Assembly (NCBI RefSeq): GCF_000208745.1 | Contig: NC_030855.1 | Coordinates: 12,861,998 to 12,925,997 of the forward strand | Origin: Theobroma cacao | Taxonomy: Eukaryota > Streptophyta > Magnoliopsida > Malvales > Malvaceae | Reading direction: 5' to 3' | DNA length: 64,000 nt | Part shown: positions 23,982 to 35,572 of the stretch, piece after piece | Position numbering within the stretch: position 1 is the first letter of the stretch | Layout: each line of letters starts with the position of its first letter | Program-made: the position numbers and the translations under genes | Notes under the pieces: generated by a model | What the model saw: the letters and a program-made list of their open reading frames with translations, nothing else | What the model was told of the DNA's origin: nothing | Databases searched by the model: none

Positions 23982-25480
23982 TATCAATTACAATTCTACT
24001 TACGCAAGTATACGTATCGAAAGGATAGTATAATGAAAAATAGAGAATCAATCCCATAGAGAATTGATCTAGAATATTACTAAGTACTAAAATTAAAACA
24101 ATTTAGTTTTATTCAAACAATCAAAAATTTAATAACTAATTAAACTAAAAACTACTCAACTAAAACTAAACTAATTAACATTAATAATCAAAGAAAAAAT
24201 ATAATGGATTAAAAATCAAATTGAAAAAGCTTAGGATTACAATATCCCTCACACTGCATTTTAATCTTACTTCTCTCTTAACTCAAACCAATGGGTTGAA
24301 TTGCTAACCTAAAGTTCTCAATTATTTATAATGTTCTCTTAAGTTTCTTACAAAAATATCTACTTAAAGCAAAACATTATATTCTTAGTGAATTGAAATT
24401 AAAATAAACTTATTAAGTTCAGGCTCTAATCTAGCTACATACGATATATAGGTATGTTTCTATCCTATACACAAATCAATTAATATGATCATATGCTATT
24501 CCAATTCTAGTTTACACTAAAGTCCCATTCCCAAGTTTGTTTAGGTTCCTCCATTAATTAAATTGATGATTGGGCAATTAAATGCATTAAGAACAAATTG
24601 GAATAAACAATTCAATCCCATCAATAATAAGCTAGAAAGAGATTAAAAATTTAAACTACATGTGAATTCAATTGCAAACTTAGAAAAATAAATCTAACTA
24701 CTCATAATTGCAAAAATGAATAAAAACTTATGAAGTTTAGCTATCAAGAGTAACAAGAATAATAAAAGCTAAGGAGGAAGAAAATAAATATTTTTACAGC
24801 CTTGATCTTCAATCTTTAGACTCAGCTTTTAGCTTCTTGAATCTTTCTCAAGATTTCTCTTCAATGTGTGTATACTATGTATATAGATGTGTGGCTATAT
24901 GTGTATATCTAAGTGGCTAACTTCTCCGTAAGCCAACTATTTATAACCTTATGTAACTAATTCTACCTAAACTAAACTATTTTGGTCTAAAAACTCATAA
25001 TTTGGGCTTAGAATAAGTGTAGAGCCCAATAAGAACTTAACCAGCCCGTAGCCTAATTACTGCACTTTATTAACTTTGACTTTAATTTTCCTCATCTTCG
25101 ATGCAGAACTAGGTGACGTTATCTCATAAAACTTGTATCTCTGTCTCTTATCTTTCCAATGGTCTAAGAATCGCATCATTTGGAGTTTTAAAATGAGAGT
25201 TATGCTCAAAATGCCGCGACATATACAAATAAGATCTAAACTCCTTAAACACCTTTCTTCACCCAATTAAGCTTTAGTCTTCTAGAATCCTATAGAAACA
25301 TAAAAAGTAATAAATAAAAACTAAAATACAATAAATAAACATAAAATAAAATTAACTTAATAAAAATAAAGTAAATAGAAAAATAACTAAAAAATAACTA
25401 AATTTTAACCTCAACTTAAGAACTTAACTAGCTTTTAAGAACAATTAATATAAAAATAATTCTATTTCATACAATTATGA
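23982..25480 (-). repeat. 5' LTR of the truncated Athila-type element
   Basis: About 1.5 kb, colinear with the plus-strand solo LTRs at 17472-18912 and 31139-32629. The boundary with the internal region is set by the primer-binding site. The minus-strand short frame at 25057-25266 lies inside it and is not a gene. Confidence 0.88.
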
Positions 25481-25485
25481 GTTAT

Positions 25486-26400
25486 ATTTCTACAAGCTCT
25501 AGGTCTGAAGTTGATGTGGCACAAAGGGTCAGGTCGAGTAGGAGGTTTCGCACTTCGGATCAACTGATATCGAACTTCTTTGTGGGTCAATCTTTCAAAG
25601 ATCCAAGACACTTCAAAGCTATTTTGTGTGAGTATAGTATGGCTAAGTAGTTTTCTTTCATCTTCAAGAAAAATGACAAGGTTAAAGTTGAGCTAAATAT
25701 ATTGTAACTGGTTGTGAGTGAGAGATATTAGCTTTGAAGCATGGGAATGATAACTCGTTCAGAGTGAAAACCTATCTCGGAATCCATAATTGTTTACCCA
25801 TAATTAAGAATAAGTGAGTGAAAGCAAGGGTTTTGGCTAGGAAGTTGAAAGACGATATCATCAAGATGCCATTCCTAAGGGAAAGACAAATTAGAGTGTT
25901 TGTGAAAAATAGCTAGGTGAGGCAACTAGTCTAACAAAGGCTAGAAGAGCCAAGTTGAGAGTGATGGAGGAAGTGAGAGATAATTATGTAAAGAAGTTCA
26001 GAAGATTAAGACAATATGTTGATGAGCTTTTATAGATAAACGAAGTCTCAACCATTAAAATAGAGGTGGATAAGTCTACACCAGATGAGATAGCAGTTTT
26101 CCATTGAATGTATATCTGCTTTAGGACATTGAAGAATAATTTTTTAAAAGGTTGCAAATTTATATTTGGATTGGATGGTTGTTTCTTGAAGGGTTTAATG
26201 AAAGGATAGCTTTTGGTTGCTGTTACCTTCTTGCATGGGTAGTGGTTAGTGATGTTGAGAACAAAGACCATTTGAAATGGTTTTTGGAGCTATTATGTGC
26301 TGATCTGGGTATTGAAAATGGAATGGACCATCATGAGCGACATGCAAAAGGTATTTTTAAATATAAAACAGTAAATAAGACTATTAGAATTTTTTAAATA
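25486..26400 (+). pseudogene. MULE transposase, MuDR domain and first part of the DDE core
   Basis: It begins 'ISTSSRSEVDVAQRVR', then 'FFVGQSFKDPRHFKAILCEYS', the start of the MuDR N-terminal domain, with a stop (TAG) right after 'SMAK'. A frameshifted DDE core follows: 'FGLDGCFLKG' (first catalytic Asp), then stops, then 'SDVENKDHLKWFLELLCADL'. Several frameshifts and stops mean no functional enzyme. The frame peters out near 26400, before the solo LTR at 26550. Confidence 0.85.
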
Positions 26401-27814
26401 TAATTTGATGTTATGTACTGTATGTATGTTTTGTATCTTTTTATGAATCTTTTAATAATCACATGCTGGAAATTATGATATGAATTTAGTGTTTAGCTTT
26501 TACATTGAAATAAATAAACACATGCTGTAAATTATCTAAGCATTCTTTTTGTGAAACCTCGACCTTCATAGACGTGTAACGGAGGTAGACATGATGACAC
26601 AAATTAGGGGTAATTTTATCATTTTTCTTAGTGAGCCCCTAGAAGTGAGTTTTTCTAATATTATTAAGGTCTAAGTAGACCTAAGGAATAAATGAATGAT
26701 GCATATAATAATAAAATAAATGTAAAAAATAAAAATAATGATAATTTTCATGGTAGGGGTAAAATGGTCATTTTGGGTCTTGAGTCTAAATTTTTAACTT
26801 TTCTTAAATCTGAGTACCTCTAATCTCTTGTGGACCTTTTATCAGTGTTAAAGAGTAAAAAGTCTTAGCCAAAAGGAAAGAAGAAGGCAAAGTCAACTAT
26901 ACAATGGCATTTTTGTAAATAGGTGGAACTTAGTCAACTATAGGTTAAATATCTCATTTTTTCCAGCACTTTCTCCTCACTTCCAGCAGCTTTTTCTTCT
27001 TCTTCCCATTTCTTTTCTCCATTTCACGTTTCCATCTTCCATGGAAGTCATCCCTTGATACCTCAATAACTTTCTCAAAGCAATTTCAATTCTCATGCTT
27101 TGGCACACTTTTTCGTAGGATTTTTTGTGCTCTTTCACTTCTACACCTCAAGAACCCTCAAAAGTCTTTCCTCAATACTTTCTCTCACTAGCTAGACATT
27201 TTAGAAAGAGAGAGAGACTTTCCATAATAGCTTGACAAAATCTTGGAAAGGAATTCAACTACAAAACCACTAAGGTGAGTAATGAGTTAGGTTTGATTTT
27301 AAGTTGTTGATGATGACCAATAAATAGAGTTATGGGTTGTTTTATTGTTGAGGGTTGTTTATTTATTCTTAGTGTGACTAGAGTAGTGTAAACTAATGAC
27401 TACTCAAATGGTAATTGGAAGCTAGTAAGGAATAACTAGCAAAACTTGATTTAGGAAAATAGCTTTTGGAATAGTATTCATGTAAATTGAGTTGGTGTAA
27501 TGCTATATGTGTGATAGGTTCTAACAAGGCCCCACATCTTCACTTGGAGCATTAGTGAAAGTCGGAATCAATTAAAGAATCAACAAAGACAAGTGAGTGA
27601 ACTTGTATTAAAATGTTTTGGGATAAATGCATATGTATTTGGTTGAATAACTTGAAATATTTTTATTGAACTTTTCTCTAAATATGCATGGGAACAAGAC
27701 CTTGATGAAAAGTTTTTATGTTGTGAAATATGAATGTGATGAACTCATATGGTTCTACATTATGTTGATGTGTATGTTAAGCATTGAATGGCACTATTGG
27801 GTGATAATTGTAAC

Positions 27815-27985
27815 CGTGCGTGTGCGGTGTAGGAGTGCACATGACGGTGATAATGGTGTGCTATGTGAGTGCACACACTGATGATATATGCCATGTGCGA
27901 TGTGGGAGTGCACATGATGATATTGCCTTGTGCGGTGTGGGAGTGCACAGGATGATTCTAGCTATGTGCGGTGTGGAGGTGCACA
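27815..27985. repeat. Minisatellite in the LTR: about five 31-47 base units
   Basis: Units have the form 'tgtgcggtgtgggagtgcac' followed by 'atgatgat' and a variable tail. Each holds GTGCAC or a near match. Short frames on both strands here (rich in His, Thr and Ser on the minus strand) come from the repeat and are not genes. Confidence 0.85.
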
Positions 27986-28109
27986 TAAGCTGGTGAGACG
28001 AGAGTTGTATACATGTATACACATACATAGAGAGGTTAAGGAAAGTATTATGTGTTTGCATTGAGTATTGAATGTTAATATTTGACAAATGCTTTCCAAT
28101 GGATTTTCA

Positions 28110-28350
28110 CTGCAGCAAAAATGAATTTCATTATGACCAAAATTCTTTTAATTTTATTGACCTGTTTCTCGCTATAGGGAGAAACTCTCAAGTGTTGGGG
28201 GCCTGACTAGCCCAGAATTTCACTGCAGCGAAAATGCATTCTCACTGTAGCAAGAAACTCTCGGGTTGTTGGTTCAAAAATTTGCCCTGAAGTTCGCTGC
28301 AACAAAAATTTGTAGCTGCAGCGAGAATGCCTTTCCGTTGTAGCGAGATT
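28110..28350. repeat. Degenerate 'cgctgcagcgaaaatg' repeats
   Basis: At least six variants of 'cactgcagcgaaaatg / gctgcagcgagaatg' recur in both orientations of the CTGCAG core within the solo LTR. Spacing is irregular, 20-60 bases. Confidence 0.7.
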
Positions 28351-29043
28351 CACTCTACTATGCTTGCCTTGTTTGAACTCTACTGTACTTTCACTTTTTA
28401 ACTTCTTTATTGATCATGGATCTTTCAACACTAAGGCACTCAATAATCAAGAGTTGAATTAAGAGGTTTTAACAAGAAATTGAGCTAAATTGCATTGTTT
28501 TCAACATAAATGCACCATGTTTTCTAAAATTTCTCGTATTAATGCTTGTTCCCTTCCTATGTTCACTCACTGGATTTATACTCACTCTTTTTAACTTCAT
28601 GTTTTTCAAATTTAGAGGTAGTTGGGACCTAGACTAATGCGTCCACTAACAGTCACCTTTCGGTAGGTACCATGGCATTTGGTAGCTGTACCTTCACCCA
28701 AGGTCACTCCGTTGGAAGTCAATGAGTCTTTTTGCCAGTGTATCTGTACATGTGATGTAAATCACTAAGATACATGTCGTAAACAATAAATGTTTATTTT
28801 GATTAACGTTGCCACTATGAGTTGGCTATAGATGACATTATTTTAGATTATATAAATGTAAGTAGTTGACTGCCATTGTAAATTGTTGAAATAATCATAC
28901 TTGAGAATCACGAAATATGACATTTAAAGTGATGGATAGAATGATGAACAGGATCATACGAAAAGGCTTGCTTGGGCTTAGTGGGCTATGCCCTTTGGGC
29001 CCATGCGCCAGTCATGGCCCGGGAATTGGGTTATGACACTTTT

Positions 29044-29900
29044 CCACCATCAAGATCATAAATTTCAACTCCTAAACTCATGCATAAGTTGCCATCTATA
29101 CATGATCTTTCAAAACATTCCCAATTGTGCATAGATTTAAAGGAGGAAAAGTAGGATTACAAAGCAATATAGCAGTTCATGAATAACTCAAACTCTTTTT
29201 ATTTTCTATTTAAAAGAGTCACTCCTTCCAATATTTTGTTTACTCAAAACTTTGTCTACTATAATATGATATATGATATATGTCTAAAATTTCCTAAATA
29301 TTTAAGATTTACAAGAAAAACTTCTTTTCTGCTAGACTTGTATAGTTATTAATACTATTAATAGGGTGTTTGATATTGCCAAAAGTAAGTTTGAATCTTT
29401 TAATTGTCTTAACTTTTAAGGTCACCAAAAATATCTTACTTAGTGTTTGAGCAAAACAAAACTAAATTGCTTCAATTAGTTATAAAGACTAGGATTTAGA
29501 ATGTGGGCTCGAAATTACATAGCATGGGTCATGCCATTTAATCCCACCCTCGCTTGACAAAAAACCACATCAACTGTTTTCATTGAGATGCATCAACCCC
29601 TAGAATATTTTTATATTCCAACAATAGCTTGCTTTTTCCTTTCATTTTTGAACTTATTTTAAATGAGCTCTTGTTATCATTTTGACTATTATTGTAACTT
29701 CATGTTGATATTGCCATATCTAATTGGTAAAGCTTCTACAGTATGATATATGCACTTTTCTTCTATAGTATGATATCTAAGATTGGAAACTTGTAAATAA
29801 GGCAAGTAATAAATTTATCTTTAATATATATCTTCTCATTATTTACTTATTTATTTTGTTGTTAGAAGGGCTTTTAAGTGCTATTAGTGAGCTTCTTCTT
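29044..29900. other. MULE intron-like or degraded stretch
   Basis: The MULE continues here after the solo LTR, but no transposase reading is recognisable until about 29905. AT-rich with stop codons in all frames. Confidence 0.5.
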
Positions 29901-29904
29901 TTCG

Positions 29905-31138
29905 TTGAACAACAAAGGTGTGCACGACACATCTACGCAAGGTGGGGGAAGAAGTTCTAAAATGAAGACTTAAAGTTCCAATTTTGTCGTTGTGTTAGAT
30001 CCCCAAAGTAGCCAGAGTTCAAGAAGCAAATGAAACTTTTATGCTCCATGAATGAGACTACATACAATCACTTGATTGAAAACTAGGATGCTATGTATTG
30101 TTGTCAAGCATTCTTTTCCAATTTCTCCAAGTGTGATGTCATTGACAACAACATGTGTGAGACATTTAATGGATTAATAATAGAAATAAGATGCAAAGCT
30201 ATCATCAGCATGCTTGAGGATATTAGGCTTTATGTCTTGAGGCAATTGGTTCAAAATAGGGAATACGACATGAAGTGGAAAACTGAGTATAGCCCTTGTA
30301 TACTCACCAAATTAAAGAAGTCTAGATTGCTGGCAGTTAAATGGGAGGTGGATTAGAATGGGGTCCATTTGTATGAAGTCTTTTGGGAAAATCCTAAAAA
30401 TCTGGTAAAGGAGAGCTACATGGTATCTTTGGAGCATGCAACTTGTTGTTGTTGGGCTTGGGACATTAGTGGAGTGCCATGGCAACAGGCCATCAGCGCT
30501 ATTTATTATAAGGGAGAGGACTTACAAAGTATTTAGCATATTATTTTAAAAAGACTGAATACCTTAAGGCCTATGAACAACATCTCCATCTTGTTAGAAG
30601 GCCAATGTTATAACCTCAATGAAATGTGGAGGTTGTCTTACCTCCATATGTGAAGAGATCTGCTGGACAACCAAAGAAAGAGAGGAGAAGAGAAAAAGGT
30701 GAAGGGCTAAAGAAAAGGATGTCAAAGGTCAAAAAGAAAATAAAATGCTTTATTTGCTATCAAGAAGGACATGATAGGTCAAATTGTCCTATGCGAAATG
30801 TAAGTGTTATCTATTATGTATCTTGTTGCTTGATTCAGTTATTATTTATATTGCTAGTTACTTACCTTTTCTAAGTCTTATGTCTAGGTTCAAACAAGCA
30901 CATAAAAAATTCATAGTCGAAAGAGGAAATCTTATACTAGTAAAGCGAGTGAAGTTGCTACTGGTGCACTAAGTGAAGCTGCTACTATTGCACCAAGTGA
31001 ACTTGCTACTAGTGCAAGTCAACTTGCTGTTGATGCAAGTGAAGGTGTTGTTAAGTCCACCGCATTTATTGCTGTTAAAAGGAAAAAAATGGGGGTTGCT
31101 AAAAGAAACCAATCTACCGCTACAACTACTAAGGGCTT
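29905..31138 (+). pseudogene. MULE transposase, C-terminal part with SWIM remnant and zinc knuckle
   Basis: Readable blocks in order: 'CARHIYARWGKKF' (29917 on), 'SKCDVIDNNMCETFNGLIIE' holding the last acidic catalytic residue, 'LEDIRLYVLRQLV' and 'MKWKTEY'. A SWIM-type zinc finger remnant follows, 'CCCWAWDISGVPW', in which the usual PCAH is PWQQ, so zinc binding is lost. Then come 'VVLPPYVKRSAGQPKKERR' and a CCHC knuckle, CFICYQEGHDRSNC. A Ser/Ala-rich tail follows. Stops (for example before 'NEDLKF') and frameshifts interrupt it. It is cut at 31138 by a solo LTR and continues at 32635. Confidence 0.88.
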
Positions 31139-32629
31139 TGATAACTTTATGATATAGAGTTATTTGGGTTTAATTTTGATAGTAATCTAACGTAGTTCTT
31201 ATAGTAATACATAGAAATTAGTGAGTTTTATTTAATTATTTTAAATTTTAATTTAGGTGAGTCAATCTAATCTTAGTTAATTTTATACTTAATTTGGTGT
31301 TAATGTAGTTAAGAGAGATTGTTATTGATTTATTTATGCTTTTGTAAGTATGTGATGAAAAAAGAATTTTAATGAAAGAAGGAGAGCAATTTCAAGGTGT
31401 AGACTTGCACTGCACATGTTTCGGTATTTTGACCATAACTCTCTCTACAGAGCTTAAAATGAAGTGATTCTTAGACCATTGGAAAGATAAGAGAAAAAGA
31501 TACAATTTTATGTTTACCACTTTGTCCATTTTGGCTTAAAAGGTGGTCAAAACTCTTATCGAAATTAATACATTGTAGCAGTCCTAAAACAATTATAATT
31601 TCTATTAATTAATTGGGCAAGGCTGCGACCCACATAGTTTGATGTGGACATCCCAACTGGAATAGACTTCCTTCTTCACCCAACTTGGCCTAACTTCAAA
31701 AACCTATAAAAATAACCTTTTGAAAGACTTTAAGGAGAGAAGAACGAAACATCATATTGACATCTAAGAGTCAAGCCACAAAGTCATTGAAGCTAAGAAG
31801 AATTTGAAAGATGCAAGGAGATTTGGAGATCAAGAATACAATTCTTGAATTTTTCTATCTTTTTTTTATTCTCTTATTCTCTTGGTTTTATTTTTAATGT
31901 TTAAACTTTATTCAATGATGATGTGTGACTTGATGGGGAACTAATTCATTAATCTAAGGTTATGATTGAACTCAATATGTAGTCTAAATTATTTATCTAT
32001 CATTTACTTATGTTTGATAGATTTACGTTGTTTATTTTATTTTGATCTTAATGCTTCTGATTGACTGGCCACCAATTAGATTGAATTGGAAACCTACATT
32101 AGACTTTGATGAAGGAGATTTGGATAGACCTTGAATAAAATAGCGTATGATCGAATGCACTTAGTTGATTAGGTGGTTTGATTTGCATATAAGATAGACA
32201 TATACTTATTAGCCATACGTAGCTAGAATTAGAGCACAAACCTAATGAATCTTTCTTCAATTTAATTTACATAGACATATAGTAAATTAATTGGGAGAGG
32301 TATTTTTATGAAAAACTCAATAGAGAGTTATAAATAATTTAGGACTCTAGGTTATCAACTTAATCCATTAAACTAAGTTAAGAGAGAAAACTAATAATCA
32401 AATGAAATATTAAAGGATATCATAATCTTGGTCTGATAGTTGATTGAAGTTTTAATTTAATAGTTTTAATTTTTTTAATAAATTTAATTATTTGGATAAG
32501 CTTAGGGTGTTATAATTTTAGTAGTTAATAATTAGGAATTAATTCAATTCTCTATGGGATTGATACTCTACTTATCATCATATTATCTTTGCAATATGTA
32601 TACTTGCATGAGTAGAAAATTGAACAACA
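31139..32629 (+). mobile_element. Athila-type solo LTR (1491 bases), TSD GGCTT
   Basis: It starts TGATAACTTTATG and ends GAACAACA, with exact GGCTT on both sides (31134-31138 and 32630-32634). The MULE reading 'TTKGF' before and 'FILEDVVVPRLKLKY' after joins across it. Same family as 17472-18912. Confidence 0.93.
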
Positions 32630-32634
32630 GGCTT

Positions 32635-33243
32635 CATTTTAGAAGATGTTGTTGTCCCAAGATTGAAATTGAAGTATACAAGCCCTAAGAGAAAGGGGAC
32701 AGTAGTCTACAAACACCAAACCTAATCTACCTTGGCACCTACAACTCCTCCACAACATATTTTTGGTATAAATGTGAGTAACAATTTAGTCCTTGTTCAT
32801 GTCATGTTGTTTGATGATTTTGCTGGTTGGATATTTGATGATTTAGGGTCCATGCATCTTTCAATAAGTTGGAAGGCCAAATCAATTGGTTGTTGCAATT
32901 GGCCATGGGGATTCAAGGTCATTGATATCTAGTAGGCAGTTATTGGTGAGAAAAATTATGACTTGCAACATGATCATATTGCTTTAGCATTATTTTTGTG
33001 ATTCAAACATTGAATTTGTTCATATTGCCATAGGTAATCACACGCTAGAAGCAATCCAGTAAATCGGATTCGGTTACTGATTTGCCCACTCAAGAAAGCA
33101 TTGAAAATGCTTAAGAATTTGTTGTGGTTTGTTGTGTGGTTTATATGCTGTCTTGGTATAATTTGTTGGTATATTTGTTTTTGTTGCTAGGTACTTAAAT
33201 GTTGTGTAAATATTGTTGCCATGATTTTGTCTATAATAGCTAG
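32635..33243 (+). pseudogene. MULE transposase C-terminal tail and 3' region
   Basis: It continues the tail of the transposase ('FILEDVVVPRLKLKYTSPKR', 'APTTPPQHIFG') and soon runs into stops. From about 32940 it is non-coding MULE sequence up to the LINE insertion. The last 12 bases are the LINE target-site duplication. Confidence 0.7.
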
Positions 33244-33518
33244 TTTTTTTTTTTATGCTGGAAGTTCTCGCAAGGCCCAACTACTCTGTAATTATTTTAT
33301 TAATAATCGAAAAGTTAAGTACAAAGGGGAGGGGGACCGAAACCTTAACTCTAGAATTACATGAGCATATGACAAAATCGAAAAAAACATTAAAAGTAGG
33401 AAAATCTTATTTACCTGCATAACTAGTGATGCTACAGTAAAATAGAGATCACCCACTATTACAAAGAAATAAGGAATTAAAATAAGAAAAATAAATAAGG
33501 AGTACTACTCCTTTACAA

Positions 33519-34442
33519 CTATCTAAATCGAACATAAGGTAAATTTAGTCTATCTAACTTAAGCATACCATGTAGTTCACCTTGTGCTTCAGTAATTAGA
33601 CAAAGATTCTGATGTGTGTATCCTTGGTTTGACAGGAAATATGCAGCTTGATTACCTTCTCGAAAAATGTGCAAGATTCTATAAGAAATACTACTCAGGC
33701 CCTTTCTAATGGACGTCAACAAATATCGTATATCGTGGGACCCTTTCTGATATTGATGGATCATCTGAATCACCACCAACGCATCCATTTCTATCCATAG
33801 CCTCTCAATATGTTGTTCTTTACATAGGAGTAATCTTCTGAGCAATGCACGTAGTTCTGCATGCAAAGAATTACAACGACCTATATTCTCTGAGAAACCA
33901 AATACAAGCTTACCTGTATGATCTCGGAGCAATCCCCCACTTGTTGCACTCTGACAATTGCGGGAACTACCATCTACATTCAATTTATATTCACCTGTAA
34001 ATGGTTTAACCCAATGAATAATTTGAGGAGTTGTACCATGTTTAGGGGGAAATAGGAAACTCCACATAGCTGCTATATCTTTGTCTACTTTCCACTGCCA
34101 CTGTTTCAAAGGGGAACCGTCATGTAACTGCCTTAACAATTTCATAGTCTCCCACACCACTCTGTCCGGATACATGCCCAAATGCCTGTGCTTAGCATCA
34201 TTTCTTTCCAACCATAAAAACCAGCATATGAATAAGGGAATTAAGATGCGGATATGACCCTTTTTTACATAATCACCAGAATAATACCATGCCCATATAA
34301 TCTGAGAAATATGTTGAGGAGTTGAAACATAGATTTGAAAAAATTTTGCAAAAAAATTCCAAACTTGTTTCGCTACCGAATTATCCCAAAGAACATGAAT
34401 TAGTGATTCCTCAGAATTACAACATACGCATTTAGAAGCCAA
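33519..34442 (-). CDS. LINE zf-RVT/RNase H region (open, 307 codons)
   Basis: An uninterrupted frame starting with a Cys pair motif (MASKCVCCNSEESLIHVLWD), the end of the zf-RVT domain of plant LINEs, followed by 'ICWFLWLERNDAKHR'. The plant LINE RNase H comes next: 'YKLNVDGSSR' (first catalytic Asp, about residue 156), 'SLHAELRALL' (Glu), 'WIEMDALVV' (Asp), and finally 'FREGNQAAYFLSN', where the family has AAD. The last catalytic Asp is therefore Tyr and the domain is probably inactive. The ATG chosen is only the first in the frame; the natural frame would come from upstream. Confidence 0.85.
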   Translation of the reverse strand: MASKCVCCNSEESLIHVLWDNSVAKQVWNFFAKFFQIYVSTPQHISQIIWAWYYSGDYVKKGHIRILIPLFICWFLWLERNDAKHRHLGMYPDRVVWETMKLLRQLHDGSPLKQWQWKVDKDIAAMWSFLFPPKHGTTPQIIHWVKPFTGEYKLNVDGSSRNCQSATSGGLLRDHTGKLVFGFSENIGRCNSLHAELRALLRRLLLCKEQHIERLWIEMDALVVIQMIHQYQKGSHDIRYLLTSIRKGLSSISYRILHIFREGNQAAYFLSNQGYTHQNLCLITEAQGELHGMLKLDRLNLPYVRFR

Positions 34443-34575
34443 ATGAAAACCTTTTTTCCTTCATTCGAAGTTCAACCAAGATCCAATTGTTTAATGCTCT
34501 CCATAGGAAAAAGGAAATAGATAGTGGAATGCTTCTGTGCCAAATTAAGGATCCCACCACATTAGGGGATTTGCG

Positions 34576-35560
34576 CTACCTTACTTCCTCCCAAGCACTC
34601 CAAGTAGAGAGTTCTCCATTCGCAGTAAGAGCCCAGTAAGCAACATCCTCATGTGATCTATCGAATGGAATCTGTAAAATCTTATCAACTAAATTCATAG
34701 GCAGGTATAATTTCAATTTATCCATGTCCCAAGTATCACCCATATAAAATTTATTAACATAGGACATATCATTTTGGAATGAAGGGAAAGATGTTACCAA
34801 GGGATGGTGTCCCATCCAACAATCGTGCCAAAAAAAAAAAGCTCCTCTTTTCCTAACCTCCATCAAATCTTCTACAATGTCATAGCTCGACCCCCGACCA
34901 TCCGTTTCCACACTTGAGAGTCACATAACTTCGATTGTACATAGTGAGGTATTCGGCCCTTATAGTATTTTGTTCTCAGAAACTGTGTCCATAGGTTATT
35001 ACCAGTTTGGAATCTCCACCATAATTTTAATGTAAAAGCCTAACATACATCATTCAGATATCAGATATCAAGTCCTCTTTCAGAACATGGAAAAGTACTT
35101 TTAGACCAAGCCGCCTAATGCATTTTCTTACTCTTAGTAGAATCACCCCATAAGAAGCTATTGAAATGCCACTCTATTTTCTCTATCACTGTTGCCGATG
35201 GTTTGGGGACTTGCAATAAATACATCGAAAGCGAAGAAAGAACGCTTCTAAGCAATGTGATACAGCCTCCTGATGATAGAACCTTATTCTCCCAACTTGA
35301 AACACGATCTCGAATCTTAGTAATTAAAGAATAAAAAAGAATTACCTTTTTCAATCCTTTGTACAAAGGAGCTCCGAGATAAGTAACAGCGAGTATTTTA
35401 TTCTGAAAACCGGTCGTATGAGATATGATTTGCCTCTTAGAGAGTGGACAACTATTAGCTGTTATAAAACAGCTTTTCTGATGATTAATCTGCTGCCCAG
35501 ATACCTGTTCATATTCTTGTAAGAAACTCAAAACTTTCTGCAAGGCTGAACGATTATTCA
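34576..35560 (-). pseudogene. LINE reverse transcriptase C-terminal and zf-RVT part, frameshifted
   Basis: Positions 35115-35560 encode the typical plant LINE block after the polymerase core: 'FLQEYEQVSGQQINHQKS', 'YLGAPLYKG', 'ISSWENKVLSSGG'-like, and 'FNSFLWGDS'. Positions 34576-34911 encode the next block ('AFFFWHDCWMG', 'AYWALTANGELS'). Between them (34912-35114) and after 34576 the frame is broken. The element starts within the reverse transcriptase because it is 5'-truncated. Confidence 0.85.
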
Positions 35561-35572
35561 TATAATAGCTAG

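Larger units (their letters stand above)
22639..25480 (-). mobile_element. 3'-truncated Athila/Tat-type element: 5' LTR plus gag, TSD GTTAT
   Basis: On the minus strand it consists of a 5' LTR (25480 down to about 23982), a primer-binding site matching tRNA-Asp (23958-23975) and a decayed gag that stops abruptly at 22639. GTTAT flanks both ends (22634-22638 and 25481-25485). The MULE frame reads straight through when the element and one TSD copy are ignored (..DSRSY then ISTSSRSEVDV..). Polymerase and 3' LTR are absent. The gag-side end happens to finish TGACA. The first base pair at the LTR end is changed (TC instead of TG). Confidence 0.9.
26550..29038. mobile_element. Solo LTR (2489 bases), TSD CTTTT, in the MULE
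   Basis: It starts TGTGAAACCTCGACC and ends GGGTTATGACA, with exact CTTTT on both sides (26545-26549 and 29039-29043). No polymerase or gag domain lies inside. It carries two internal short-repeat arrays (27815-27985 and 28110-28350). Confidence 0.92.
33244..35560 (-). mobile_element. 5'-truncated L1-type LINE, 12-base TSD
   Basis: TATAATAGCTAG occurs exactly at 33232-33243 and 35561-35572. Just inside the left copy is a run of 11 T (33244-33254), the poly(A) tail of a minus-strand element. The body encodes, from right to left, the C-terminal part of reverse transcriptase, a zf-RVT region and an RNase H domain. The 5' part, with endonuclease and the reverse transcriptase core, is missing, as is usual after incomplete target-primed reverse transcription. 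It lies in the MULE 3' region. Confidence 0.95.

Noticed and set aside
27815..27985. CRISPR-like array
   Set aside because: Units are irregular in length and diverged, there are no unique spacers, and the sequence is eukaryotic.
27666..28088. Short His/Ser/Thr-rich frames
   Set aside because: Translations of the GTGCAC minisatellite on both strands.
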